Shown piece by piece: positions 23,991-35,857 of a stretch of DNA of 64,000 nucleotides. The position numbers and the translations under genes are program-made. Position 1 is the first letter of the stretch. Each line of letters starts with the position of its first letter. Origin of the DNA: Scytalidium lignicola (taxonomy: Eukaryota > Ascomycota > Leotiomycetes); contig NCSJ02000111.1 of assembly GCA_002812745.2 (NCBI GenBank), positions 62,001 through 126,000 on the forward strand, read 5' to 3'. The notes under the pieces are model-generated. The model did not search any database. It was given only the letters and a program-made list of their open reading frames with translations, and was not told the origin of the DNA.

Positions 23991-25239
23991 CTTGTCACCA
24001 GGACGAACAGATCACCACCGCTGAACTCGTACTGTAGACTTCTTGGCCCCACCTGGCCCTCACACCTTTTTTGGGTGCTTGGTGAGAAGAGTAGAGTCCT
24101 ATCTTGCGCGGCATGCATGTTTGACTTGTAAACACTCTATAATCCCATCTTGGAACTTCTTTCCCTGCTGCAATGTCGTCATTGTCACTAGGGTATAGCA
24201 GATCAAGGTTGATCGACAAAACACCGCTTGTACATCGTGTTCTTCCAGGCCGGGAGGAGGGCGAGAATAGTGACAGCGCACGCATGTTCCATCATCCTTT
24301 GCATCTGCCGCCGTTGTCACTCGAATAGTAAACGGCCCCCGGGTTGCTAACAGTTCTGACGTGGGTCGAGGAGCCTAATCGATTAAGGCGCGATTCGAAC
24401 CTTCTCTAGATGCAATGCATGAGATGTATTTTCTGTGGTCCACGAGCGACCTTGTGACACTGATATTGGCACGACTGGGCAATGTGAGGGGATGCATACG
24501 CGGATGGCGAGTGCCTTTGGCGATTCCTACTTTCGTTCCGCTGTTCGGGGGCCGTGACAGGCAGTGGACAGTACGGGGAAACTAGAGTCGGCGAGATGTC
24601 GTGCGTATCCAAAGAGATGAGCCTGTTTGGAGGTTGAAAAGTGGATGCAGCTACTGGTGGTGAATAGCCACAGTGTATATGGAGATCGCCATAATGACAC
24701 TTAGAGCAGCAAAGAATAACAACTCTCAGTCGTCTCGAGGAAGGGCCGGTGAGGAGGAGGAAGCTTTTTCGATGGATGGTGGTCTCGGCCTCGGCAAAAA
24801 ACAAAACAAAAAGACCTTACCCATGCTGCAGGAGACCTAGTTAGGGTTTTCGTAGATTTCCCCCCTGAAATAATACACGTACAGTACAGTCCTGTACAGT
24901 CAGCCATGATGAGCAGAGAGGCATAATAATAAAACGTGCAGCTGATGAGCGGATCGCCACTGGTTAAAATTTATTGCTGACTCAAACGATAGGATGGGTA
25001 ATTAGCCTTTGATAATGTCTGATAATGTTGCCAAATAATAAGTTAGTACAGTAATAACCTTTGAGTTATTAATAAAACAGAAATACAGTAACTGAGGGTA
25101 TTACACCGTAGCATTCGGCGGATTTTGTTGCATTGCGCGCTGTACTGTTCTGATTGTCCTGTACTTGTACAATATATGCATTAAATTATTACCATATATA
25201 CAAGAATTATTTACTCATACCATACCTGTCGTACGCAAA

Positions 25240-25253
25240 GTACAGTACTGTAC
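25240..25253. repeat. Perfect GTACAGTACTGTAC palindrome
   Basis: A 14-bp perfect palindrome. Related tandem runs occur at 25869-25882, 26238-26250, 27383-27400, 28217-28228, 28419-28435, and again at 47352-47369. Confidence 0.75.
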
Positions 25254-27086
25254 AAGGCTTCGTGATCGTCAGGACTGTTTCACAATTTGCCATAGCCAAG
25301 CCTAATCTCCAGGAGCACAGTACGCCTGCGCCGATCAGACATCCAAAGCTGTGTCGTACAGTCATCCTCCCGTAGTTGGACCGCAACAAAAGGCGATTCA
25401 GTCGTCAAATCCCAACTCAGTCCGATCTGGCTAATAATCGTGTGTGCGTGTCTGGGCGGACCGAAGAGTGACACAGAGTGACCTATGCTGTGGGCGTAGC
25501 CTTGGGGTGCAGGCAGGTCACGGAAGGTAACACCCGTCTTCCTGAATCGGGGTAGACCCTCGATTGGGGATGGTGGGGAAGGATTCCTGAACGGTAATGG
25601 TAAGTTATTAGTTAATTTGGGGCATGAAATACCGTAATACGGGCGTCCGTCGATCCCACGGGTTGGGGAGAACCTGGGCAGGGGCGGGTCATCCGTGGTG
25701 GGGCCTGGACATCCGAGGCGCAGCCGTGAAATCCGGCGAGAGATGCCACAAGTCATGCAAGTAGCGCCGAGGACTGGCCGTTTGGCACCCCCCTGAGGGC
25801 GAAGAAGGGACAGCCCGTGCAGTGAGGACAAGGCGTACAAGGAATACAAAACAGGGCAAGGTGTAATCGTACAGTACAGTACGGTACAGGACACAGTCAC
25901 GACAGTATTGCACTGTGGTACATAGTGAGTAGGTACAATACTGTAATAACCGTCGGCGCCGCTGCTACAGGTTGATGTTGTGGCACGAGTGGGTACATGT
26001 AGCCCAGTAGAGTGTGCATGTACTATACAGTAAGTTACTGTCCCGCAATAACTACAACAGAACAGAAGAGAAGCAGAGATAATTAACCAGCAGCACGACT
26101 GATGGATTCTCAACCTGAGGCACTTGGCCCTTCCACTTCGGTCCTTTCCCTTGAAGTCGACGGAAGCGAGAGTATGTGCTCGATAGGTTTATGAGACCTT
26201 TTGTTAGAAGCATTTAATACTGTATGATATCAGATCAGTACAGTACAGTATGCCACTTTTATTATTTTGGAGAACACACAAAATTTACAGTTATTCGTAC
26301 TCAATTTAACTACAAGAAGCTTTAAGTAATTGATAGTATGCTGCAAAATATATCATAATTGAACTTGGCAACAAAGCTTGATGATTGAAAACAGCTAATT
26401 TTAAATATTAGAGTTTATGATTGGATCCGAGTTATTGACATAATCGAGACAAACTGATGACTTAGGCTGACGATGAATGTAGTGTTAGGTGGCCACAGCC
26501 GCGACAGCACCGCACAAGCACCGGAAGCCGTTCTAGATGGGCCAGACACAGTCACGACAAGGTATTGTTTAATTGTTTAATTGGGGATGGAATTGGCGAT
26601 AAGCATCTGTGGATCCGAGACCTACAGTACAGTAACGAAGCATGCGAAGTAACAAATACAGTAAGATATAGGGGGAGGAAAAAAGGTTGACGAGTGACTG
26701 GCAGAGAGAGCACAACGAACAAAAGCATGGTATGAGAGAGCATGCCTACTGTATGGATCCGGCCGATTGGATTCAGTGCAATCGGGCAGATATCCACGCC
26801 TTGGGGTGGAAACCGGTGGATCCGTAGGACGAAAGGTGCTGGGTGGGTCGACGGAGCAGGTCTCGATATACTTTGTCGTGTTTGTACAGTACATAGTACG
26901 TACGCACCAGGAATTATTGGGTAGTTGAGGTCAAGCAAAAAATGATAAGACATGATGGCAGTGTAGAGGGATGACCATAATCGAGTGGCAACGATCATCA
27001 GGAGGAAGAATGAGGACGCGGCGATCTCAAGAATGAGAGACAAGCCGCGAACGCATGACACGGACACACACAGACACTCCAGCCGA

Positions 27087-27180
27087 GGAGAAGAAGAAGA
27101 AAAGAAAGAAAGGAAGGAAGGAAGGAAGGAAGGAGGGAAGGAGAAAAAAAAAAAGAAAACAAAAGAAAGAAGAAAAAATA
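27087..27180. repeat. Purine-rich (GAAG/GGAA)n tract
   Basis: Nearly pure purine strand of about 90 nt with several GAAG and GGAA units and an A run. It generates long spurious ORFs on both strands. Confidence 0.8.
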
Positions 27181-27810
27181 AACACAAGCAATGCCATGGC
27201 CGGAGATGAGATTATTAGTTGGTGATGTGCGATGATGATGATGATGATGATAAAGAAGCTGATGCTACGGACGAGGTTGGAACCAAACTGATATAATTAA
27301 CCATCAAGGGGATTAGAAGAACTGCATAGTACTGTACAAGCATCTCATCGTCAGGACTCTATTTGCATTGTCGGTAGAGCAAGTACTGTACTGTACAGTA
27401 ATAGCAGCAAATTGCACAGAAAGAAAGATTTAAAGAAAGGCCTATCGCAGCGATTAGATGCAATTGAGAGGTGGTGAGTGGTTGGTAGCAATTTACTTGG
27501 AATATAGTACTGGTACTGGACAAGTATAGTAATAACCGGGGGTGTTAATTAGGTTAGTTACAGTACTTTGTTGGACTCCGCTGGTTGGCTGATTAGGCTG
27601 GATGCGGCTGCTGGGCCAGCCCTGAGGACGAATGCTGATTCTCTGTTTTCCCCCCGGTGCTGTTTTGCTGTTTGCCATGTGCGCGGATGGATTGGTGTGC
27701 CTCTATCACTTGCGGGCCTGTGTCGCTGGTGATGCTGTGTGGACAATCGCGTGTCCTGGACCTTTTTGCCTGCAGAAAGGCCAACCCAAGCAGCCAAGCC
27801 ACCATTTACT

Positions 27811-27824
27811 GTACAGTACTGTAC
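27811..27824. repeat. Second perfect GTACAGTACTGTAC palindrome
   Basis: Identical to the palindrome at 25240-25253. The flanks are unrelated, so it is not part of a longer duplicated segment. Confidence 0.75.
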
Positions 27825-29573
27825 TTGAGCCGCGCGAGAGGAGAGACAGAGCTGGACAGACTTGGACAGATGGATAGATACAATCAGTCAATCGGACGGA
27901 GAGGAAGAGGGCAGGAGTGGAGCGACACACACAAACGCACACAAACAACAAGAGATGGCGATGCGCTGCCTTTTCTCGGTGCAGGCGCAGAAAAGACCAA
28001 CCCGCGAACAGAACCAAAGGGCGTTTTAGGTCGATTTGGCCGGCTAAAGACGATCTATTCCCCACAGAAAGGCCGAAGCCACCCAGCGATGGGGCATCCG
28101 TCTTTTCTCCTATAGGGCCGATGGCGGGGGGGGCTCCACTGGACCTTAGCTGGGGGGACCTTACAGCTCTCACACCGAACCGGACTGGTGCAAGTACCGG
28201 ACATGGACCACAGGAAGTACTGTACTGTGGTACTTTCCAGCCTCTTGTTGTTGATGCTGCTTGAGTCCTGGGGGCCCTTTTGACACTTCCTCGCGCCTTC
28301 CTCCAGCACAAGCAAACAAACTCACGGGTCCTGATCCTGGGTACGGGGCATCGGGTACACTTTGGTACGCTGATACAGTACACTGGCATACACTGGCACA
28401 CACTACGCAGTCATTTACTGTACAGTATAGTACAGGACAAGAACTGGTACTGTACTTCATTTCTCCCCCTTCTCCACCACGACACCACGACCACCAAAAC
28501 AATATCATCACCATCATCATCACCATCACTGGAGGTACCACCACCACTACTACAAATCCTCGTCTAGCATTTCCCTTGTCTTGAGTCCCGTACCATCTCA
28601 CCCGCTGTACAGTTCAGTCCAGTCCAGTGCTTTTCCTTTCGGTCACAGGCTTAGTTGCCTCTGTTGCGCCATCGTCGTCCCTTTTTTCTTCGGTTTGTTG
28701 CCAGCGCCCGCTTCCAGCCTATCTTCTGTTCCCCCACCCCACGACCCACTACTCTACTGCCTTGGGGTGCTCGATCGGAAGAAAGGTCCTTTTCTGCGGG
28801 CGAAACGTGAGCACCAGAAGGGTCAGCCAGAGAGAGACTCACTGCTCTTTTCTTACTTGCTTTGCGCCGCAGACTACTACGAAGGTACGTAGCCAGCGAG
28901 CGAGCGAGCAAGCGAGCAAGCGACATTCCCCTTCTCACTTCCCGAATCCTCCCTTACCACTCCAATACCACCACCACCACTACCACTACTACCTGATGAC
29001 GCCCAACTACGACGACGACAACAACAATCATCACTACTACTACTACTAAACGTCCACCGTCTTACTCGTCGATAGGAGGAAAGAAGAAAGGAAGAAGGNA
29101 AAAAAAAGAAGAAACCAATTCGTACATCATATCATATCGCAACCACCTCGACTCGATTCGGCTCGTCGATCCTCGTGAGCTTCTTGGACACGCGCTCTCC
29201 ATCTCCTTGGTCTTGCTTCCTTGGAATCCGTGGTTTGCTGAGAGTGTGTGTGACGCTGCCGAATCCCGCAGATACACAACAATAGACGCACATAAAATAC
29301 ACCTAGATTGGTCCAATCGTTTGATTATATATTTTTAATCAATAAAGTCCCAACTATCGCTGAGCTCTGGCACACTCCTCCGAGTCCCACGATGCGTGAG
29401 CATCAAACCGTCTTCGACGTCTCTCAGCCTTCCTCCGCATCCTGCGCGAAGTCGGTCAGCCGCCTGTGAGCAGAGCGTGGTCTTCTCCATCGCGCCTCTG
29501 ATATGCGGTATCCTGCACACACCGCACTTCCTCTTCGCCATCGATCAGGTCAGAAAGCCCAACGTCGGGCATC

Positions 29574-31360
29574 ATGGACCCTCTACACATCACCGAATTC
29601 GCCTCGGAGCGATACTTCAGCAAACTCAGGCAGCTGAATGCCAATGCCGAGAATGCCAGCAGCTCAGCAGAACCCGCGGCCAGGGCGGAGATCCCGGGCC
29701 TCCCCCTGGAGGAGCCAAATACATTCACCCTGCCCTTGGGCCATCCTCGACAGCGACATGCCAATGCCGACCTCTGGAAGCCGAGCGAGCAGAAGAAACG
29801 CTCGCTCGGCCATGATCTAGCCTCTCTACGCACCGCTCAACGCCGCCCAACCTTCTCGGGCTCATTCGGAAGTCTACGGTCCCGCGTCATTCATAAATCA
29901 CCACGATCGAGTATTGAGCATCAGGAAGAGTCCGTGGTGGATGAGAATGCCAGTTCACCTCTGTACGTATCAGCAACAGACACGGCCCCTTCCCCACTCC
30001 CCCCTCTCCCTACTTCTCTTGAAAAGCTTAGGATGAAAATGAAAATTGCTAACCAATTCTATCTTTTCCCAGTGTGACTTTGTGCGACCTGTTTCTGGGA
30101 CTTCCCAACGAACTCCAAGCACAAATCATTTCATCTCTCCCTATTCATACCATTCTTAATATGCGGTTGGCATCTAGAGCACTCCACGCATTGGTGACTC
30201 TCAATGAGTCGCCTATTGCCCGTTATCACATTTCTCATACCTTACCATCGTATACCATCAAACTCTATCCCCCACCTGTTGCAACCAAGCTGAACCTGCA
30301 TTATCTCTGCGGCATATGGCATCGCCTTCACGTAACATCCAAATTATCCACCAGGATTTCCGAGCAAGCGACCAAGGAGATCTTCTTGAGGACGACCGAG
30401 GCGCAGCGAAGGGACTTCGAGCCGCAGTATCAGCGGATGCGGCAGCGGCTGATGCCGCTTGTCTTTGCCATCTTTCATTTCTTTGAAACATATCGAGAGC
30501 TTCATGTGCGACACCTTGCCAACCGCGGCACTCCACTATCTTTCCAACCATTTACTTTAAATCCCATCGAATGTCAAGTGATGGCCATGTATGACGATGA
30601 GACTCTTCTCAAGGTTCACCAAGTATTTCCTTTAGTAATATCCTCGTTCTCGCGACGACTTCGACCTCCTTCCTACGCCGGTCGCATCGAAAGATCCATC
30701 AAGGGTTATCTCAAGGATCGTCCACCTGATGAGGTCTACACCACCACCCTCGCCGTCGGAGGCCTCCGGCAAGCCCAGAGATTTTGGGAAACGAAGGGCT
30801 ACAATGCCAGACGTGCGGCAGTGGATATATGGTACGGCCTCATCACCCATGGTCCAGTCGAAACGACGACTCCGAAGTCCAAGATGTCCTTGATCACATC
30901 TCTGGGGCGGAAGAAGGTCTCTCCAGCGATAGAAGCTGCAAGCGCACAGGTTGCAGCTGGCCATGGTGCCATGAGCTGCAACGAATGGTTCTGTGTTAAG
31001 CCAACCTGTGTCGCTGCACGTCGGCCACGACCACCAGATAACCTGGTTTTCAACACCAGTCTTGCCGCTGGGCCGCCCATGAGCCCATTGCCCCGTGATC
31101 AGCTACAACTCCTCCTCACGGATCTACAACCCTTGCAGAACATCTGGTTACAGACTGCTGAGGCTCTGATCCTCGAGCGAAAGATTGTAGAACGGCCACA
31201 GGATATCAAGAGGAATACCCAGGTCTTGCTAGATCTGATTCGGGATGATGGCACAGTGGTGGCGGATGACTTCTTGACGCGAAATACACTCGATCGGACT
31301 CGCACTGTGAATACAAATGGTCAGGAGGGCATGGACAGCCCGGACGGCGTATCTGACTGA
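29574..31360 (+). CDS. F-box domain protein
   Basis: Two exons, 29574-29962 and 30073-31360, with a 110-nt intron; 558 aa. The first 125 residues are Ser/Ala/Glu-rich and disordered. An F-box follows at about residues 130-180 (FLGLPNELQAQIISSLPIHT, ILNMRLASRALHALV), with the usual L-P-x-E-L-x-x-x-I core, so the protein probably binds Skp1 in an SCF ubiquitin ligase. The rest is mostly helical (RRDFEPQYQRMRQRLMPLVF, HFFETYRELHVRHLANRG) with no recognisable WD40 or LRR repeats, so the substrate is unknown. The start ATG is the first in frame after stops. The C-terminus ends SPDGVSD. It converges on the AT-hook gene. Confidence 0.88.
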
Positions 31361-31917
31361 GGGTTCGGCAGCATTTTTGACGGGGCGTTTATTTCTTCTT
31401 TTTGTTAAATCTTTATCCCTTTTTATCTTATATAATTTGGAGCGAACAGGTCTTTGTGCTGGTTGGACAGTGCACCGGCGTTCTGGGGGTGTATGGCATT
31501 GGGTATAGATATCATCATACATGCTTTGGAATGGATTGAGCACGGCACCTTCTTAGGTGCTGAAAATTTTTTATTGTAGCGACTTTTCCATTTTTCATTT
31601 GTCCTTTCGGAGGGAGAGACCGGTGTGGGAAAGTGAACGATGTTTCGGAACACTATATAATCTTAAGTTTTGGAGCACAGTCATCAAATCAATAAACTTG
31701 GGAGGGCAAGAGTGAAACAGAGAAACTTTGCTATCTGCTTAAAACTGGTATCGTGTGACAATCCTTCTGTCCCGACTATAATATATATATGTACTCCGTA
31801 CCTACCTTAGCTTGCTAAATAAAGATGATAGAAGAAGAAGATGATGAGGAAAATTAGCTCTCCGAATCCCATTGGGACCAAACTAGAGTAACCCTCGTGC
31901 CCTAGGAAAAAAGATTC
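31361..31917. other. Convergent 3' intergenic region
   Basis: 557 bp between two stop codons. T-rich and A-rich stretches fit polyadenylation regions of both genes. No gene seen. Confidence 0.4.
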
Positions 31918-34900
31918 TCATGACCGGCCGTTATGCTCTCTAAACGAATTATTTCCCAAGCCTGACGATGTCCTATATCCGGTGTTACTTCCGGGTCGCG
32001 AGGCCGCCTGAAGCAGGTTGCTCGTCCCAGGATCAAAGCCACTAATACTATGCACTGATGATGCGGTACTAAACGTCCCCGCATTGCTATTCCCCGCGCG
32101 CGAGACTCCAACTCCAACCCCTATTCCATATCCTCCAACCCCACCGTGGCCTAACTGCTCGAGAGTAGGTAGGTCGACATATGTTGGATCATAAGGGGCA
32201 TTATTATATGTGCTTTGTTGCGTCGTTTGCGCGTGTGTTGTTGTTACTGTTGTCTGTGGTTGCCTCGTAGTGAAGACCCCTGTTGACTGTTGAGGTAGAT
32301 TGTGCATGTTCGTAATTCTGTAGTTGTTGGTTACTTGCGGATAAGATGAAGAAGGGTTTGAAATAGAGTGAGAAGTATTAGTTTTATATGATTCTGCTTG
32401 AGAGAATGCGGGGGACGTTTGTGGGAGAGTGTGCGGGGTGTTGGTTCTATATACACTCTCTGAATGTGAAAATTGAGAGGTCGAGCCACTGATAGACTGT
32501 GTCCTAGGTGTCCCGTAACTGCTGCTGGTCATTGGTGGTGAAGCCTGTTGAGTTGTGTACTGTTGGGATGGTTGATTCGAAGGATACTGCGGATTGTAAC
32601 TTGATCCCTGATTTGAGAAAAAGTTAGATGGAGTCCTTCCAGACAAGCTCTTTGACATGATTTGACCATCGTGCTTGTCACTCTGCGGTGTCTGTTGTGG
32701 GAGGCGTTGCGTTTCTTGTGGTTGCCTTCGGGCCTGCTGCAGTTGCTTTTGAATCTGTTGTGCGGGTCTCTGTACCTGCTGTTGTGGTGTGTGCTTTGGT
32801 GGCGACGCAGCCATCTGGTGCTGAGGTCGCTGTTGTTGTTGTTGAGATGTTGTAGGTGCACGATTACGATTCTGCTCAGTTTGCTGCTGATGACTTGCAA
32901 AGCGTTCATAATGAGCCTCAAGGCCTTCTACCAGAGGTCGAGAGACTGGGACACCTTGTTGAGATGATGAGTTACCCGCGGAATCTGGGGTCATGCTTTG
33001 TGAGGTTGGTGGGGACATATCATTAAGATGGGCTGTTGGTTGACTAGATGTGGAAGTATTATGGCCGGGAGCTTTGGGTTTTCGTTGCCTTTTGGCAGAC
33101 TGTGCAGCGAGCGTAGAGCTACTGGATGAATTCCATTGCAAAGTACTTTGGTTTTGGGGCAGGGTAGTTTGAACATCTTGTGGAATGGTGGTCGTGTTGA
33201 CAGCCGCTACTGCTGCAGTTTGGGGCCGTTCTGCAACGGTTGTATTCAGTGGGCTTGGGTCATCTAACTGTGGTATCGATGTAGAAGGTCGTTTTCTTTT
33301 CACGCCAGTTGCTTGCGTGGCAATTGTAGGTGCTTGATTTAGGACCCGAGAATTGAATACTTGGGCAGATTTCTGGCCTCGAAAAGTCTCAAGAACGGCC
33401 CGTTCAGCTGCAGAAATATCATCAATTTGAGAAGTATCTACGACTGGTGTGACTCGTTTGCTCCACGACTCGTTATCCCATAGCGGCTTCGGATAATTCG
33501 TTTGCGACTGGTCAGGAGGGCTTGTTGTATTACTCAACGGCTGGGCAGATTTGTTGGTAGACTTAGACTCTACCATTGTTGCCTGTGGTTGAGGATGCTG
33601 TGGCCGTGATATTTGTGAATGAGTAGGCTGTAGCATTTGCGGCTGCGGCTGCGGCTGCGAAGGCTGCAATATTTGTTCCGCACCAGCACCTGGATTAGGT
33701 GCCATCGACGTATTCTCATTTTCTGGCACTACGCCCTTATTTTTGTTCTTAGATCCTCTTGGTCTTCCTCTACCCTTCTTTACTGTAGCCACATTGGCAG
33801 CGTCTGCTTGAGGTTGCTTATTGATTCCGACTGGTATTGATTGAGTCTGAGTCTCCACGCTCTTTTGGAGCTCTAGGTTGATGTTCCCAGTTGTAGTTGC
33901 TTCCAAAGCACTATCTGAATTCTGAGTAACAGCAGAAGCGGCAGCTTTAGGGATATCCCAGATTGGAGGAGGTGGTGCAATTACCGTCGGGTGGTATTGC
34001 TCTCCATTACTTCTAGTCGATGCTGAAATTTCTGAACCTTCTTGAGGAGCAGGAGGAGGCTGGGCACTTTTACGTGGTCGGCCCCTACCTCTTTTCGGAG
34101 GCGGTTCCTGGACCTTGGGAGTCTCATTGGCATTGAACGCCTGCGGTAGCACCGGAGTTTCAGCATGTCCGCTCACCTCAGAAGCCCTTGATACTTCTGG
34201 TAATTGAGGAGCTACAGACTTCCTGATCGTCTCAGGGGTTCTTGCTGGTTCCGAGACTCTTGATACTTCAGAAACACCTACAACATTTGGAAATATTTCT
34301 GCCAGCCAACCAACAAATAATGCCCCTGACTCTCTTGTATTTGCGCTCTCTGGGAAGATGCCATCTTCAGGAGGAGGAGCACTTGGAATACCACCGAAAT
34401 AGGCTACTGCTTTACACAGCTGATCAACCACTGTGAGCGGGGTGATGCTCCGTAACAGCGTTAACAATCGTGCCTGTTCCTGCTTGACCTCATCTGGTGC
34501 CAGTGCTCTTCCACGCGGCTTGTGATAGTCTGCTGGTCCGACGCGACCAAATTGACTCGCTCCATTCGTCACCTTTGGTGATGCTTCATCGGTACCTGCT
34601 GTTGTTGCTCTCTTTCGAGGAGGAACATATTTCTCTTGTTGAGCAGCCTTTGCGCGAGATGCAGTGCTTTCGCTAGTCCTCCGCGCGGCTGCACCACGCT
34701 CAGCAGCAGTATCTCGAGCCGGACTCTCATTCTTCTTTGACAGTGCCAGTCCCATGTGCATTACCCCAAAGTTCCCCTTTTTTGTATCCGTTTTGCCTTT
34801 CAACTTGCTCGGTACGGGATTCCTGACTCGTCCGTCGCGGTTGGGGCCCAGCTGTCTCGTAAGAACAAGATTGGAAGGAGATTCCATGACTTCAGCAGGC

Positions 34901-35226
34901 TCGGTGACTTCAGCCACCGGTGGTCCATCTGCGGATGTTCCAGGCAAGCTCTGCTCCTGCGACGCGATATTGGATGGTGTCGTAGACGGTCCATCTTCTG
35001 ACTGTCGATACGATGGCGTGCGATCTGTTGGGAACATTGATTCTCGATCGAGGTTCCCGGTGGACTCTCTGCTATCGGCGCCTGTTGCTCTCCGCCTTGC
35101 CTCCTGATTGATGGGTGCAGTGTGAGGCTGGAGTTCGCTCTGGACGAACTTGGTGATGCGGAATTGCCCGAAGGACGAAGTGTTGTCCGTCACAGGAGGG
35201 GCGCGTGCCTCAGAGGCTGTTGCCAT
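31918..35226 (-). CDS. AT-hook, Gln/Pro-rich nuclear protein
   Basis: Single exon, 1102 aa. Two AT-hook motifs are visible: PKRGRGRPRKSAQ (about 377-389) and KKGRGRPRGSKNK (about 483-495), so binding to AT-rich DNA in the nucleus is likely. A region of about residues 226-315 looks folded and conserved (PADYHKPRGRALAPDEVKQE, LLTLLRSITPLTVVDQLCKA, GALFVGWLAEIFP). From residue 500 onward the protein is dominated by Gln/Ser/Pro/Thr low complexity, as in transcription or chromatin co-regulators. A further basic stretch KRKRPSTS resembles a nuclear signal. I do not recognise a named homologue. The ATG at 35226 is the first in frame. NUP84 lies upstream on the same strand with a 631-bp gap. Confidence 0.82.
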   Translation of the reverse strand: MATASEARAPPVTDNTSSFGQFRITKFVQSELQPHTAPINQEARRRATGADSRESTGNLDRESMFPTDRTPSYRQSEDGPSTTPSNIASQEQSLPGTSADGPPVAEVTEPAEVMESPSNLVLTRQLGPNRDGRVRNPVPSKLKGKTDTKKGNFGVMHMGLALSKKNESPARDTAAERGAAARRTSESTASRAKAAQQEKYVPPRKRATTAGTDEASPKVTNGASQFGRVGPADYHKPRGRALAPDEVKQEQARLLTLLRSITPLTVVDQLCKAVAYFGGIPSAPPPEDGIFPESANTRESGALFVGWLAEIFPNVVGVSEVSRVSEPARTPETIRKSVAPQLPEVSRASEVSGHAETPVLPQAFNANETPKVQEPPPKRGRGRPRKSAQPPPAPQEGSEISASTRSNGEQYHPTVIAPPPPIWDIPKAAASAVTQNSDSALEATTTGNINLELQKSVETQTQSIPVGINKQPQADAANVATVKKGRGRPRGSKNKNKGVVPENENTSMAPNPGAGAEQILQPSQPQPQPQMLQPTHSQISRPQHPQPQATMVESKSTNKSAQPLSNTTSPPDQSQTNYPKPLWDNESWSKRVTPVVDTSQIDDISAAERAVLETFRGQKSAQVFNSRVLNQAPTIATQATGVKRKRPSTSIPQLDDPSPLNTTVAERPQTAAVAAVNTTTIPQDVQTTLPQNQSTLQWNSSSSSTLAAQSAKRQRKPKAPGHNTSTSSQPTAHLNDMSPPTSQSMTPDSAGNSSSQQGVPVSRPLVEGLEAHYERFASHQQQTEQNRNRAPTTSQQQQQRPQHQMAASPPKHTPQQQVQRPAQQIQKQLQQARRQPQETQRLPQQTPQSDKHDGQIMSKSLSGRTPSNFFSNQGSSYNPQYPSNQPSQQYTTQQASPPMTSSSYGTPRTQSISGSTSQFSHSESVYRTNTPHTLPQTSPAFSQAESYKTNTSHSISNPSSSYPQVTNNYRITNMHNLPQQSTGVFTTRQPQTTVTTTHAQTTQQSTYNNAPYDPTYVDLPTLEQLGHGGVGGYGIGVGVGVSRAGNSNAGTFSTASSVHSISGFDPGTSNLLQAASRPGSNTGYRTSSGLGNNSFREHNGRS

Positions 35227-35857
35227 CCTCGTAGTATGAAGGGATCTACTATCGCCATCTCATGGCACATCCATCGAGAGCTGCTAGGCTGGAGTAGAGG
35301 CTGGGGGGTAGCTGCGTGCGACCAACAATTCGGCGACGGCTGGATGGTTCGTTCATCTGTGCTCGTCTATCCAACCAAAACGCTCACTGAGCCAAATCAA
35401 GGGAGCGGCACAGACAACCCAGCGATGCTTGTCGTCCTGTAAACTGACATGACTAATCAACCACCCAGTGCAGCTCATTGTGCCTCCACAGCGATGGTCT
35501 TTTCCCCTCTCATTCTACTGCAATAATCTATAAAGAACTACAGCGCGATTGTGGCGAGTGAGAAACCCAAGGTAAGGAAAAGAGACGATGGTTTCAATTC
35601 GCCTCATTCTCTAATACGTCTTATCTTCACAAATCTGTTTATTGTGTAGTAGAAATGTAGAAATCGAGATGAGCCCTCTTGTCCACCATGATTCTGATTC
35701 CCGTCATCTAAATCACAAATCAATGTTTATGTACTAGTACTCCCGCCAGAAAATATGCCTGTCTAACCATTAGAATACACAAACACGCATCCTTATGTCC
35801 GCCCAACCGCCCAATGGAATTATAGACCCTGGTTCTGGCCCGACATAACGATATTCG
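35227..35857. other. Intergenic, AT-hook promoter / NUP84 3' end
   Basis: 631 bp with no gene. Probably the AT-hook gene promoter and the NUP84 terminator region. Confidence 0.4.

Larger units (their letters stand above)
23991..29573. other. Long non-coding stretch rich in TACAGTAC tracts, upstream of F-box gene
   Basis: 5.6 kb of less AT-rich DNA with many overlapping ORFs in several frames on both strands, none with domain-like sequence or proper starts. It is crowded with GTACAGTAC/GTACTGTAC tracts (listed separately) and simple repeats: purine tract 27087-27180, (GAT)n 27231-27251, trinucleotide-rich 28498-28556 and 28965-29048. It could be a very long promoter or 5' leader of the F-box gene, a long non-coding RNA, or decayed repeat. 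One N at 29099. Confidence 0.5.

Noticed and set aside
24380..24410. tRNA-like GGTTCGAATC on the minus strand
   Set aside because: The flanking bases cannot form the T-stem, and no acceptor or anticodon arms can be drawn.
25280..26113. 277-codon ORF on the minus strand
   Set aside because: It starts at TTG, not ATG, has no domain-like sequence, and its VLYC-type runs are translations of the TACAGTAC tracts.
26552..27187. 211-codon ORF on the minus strand
   Set aside because: Its hydrophobic start is the translation of a purine/pyrimidine microsatellite; no similarity to a known protein.
27706..28401. 231-codon minus-strand ORF overlapping several plus-strand ORFs
   Set aside because: Open in several frames at once because of base composition; no conserved motif.
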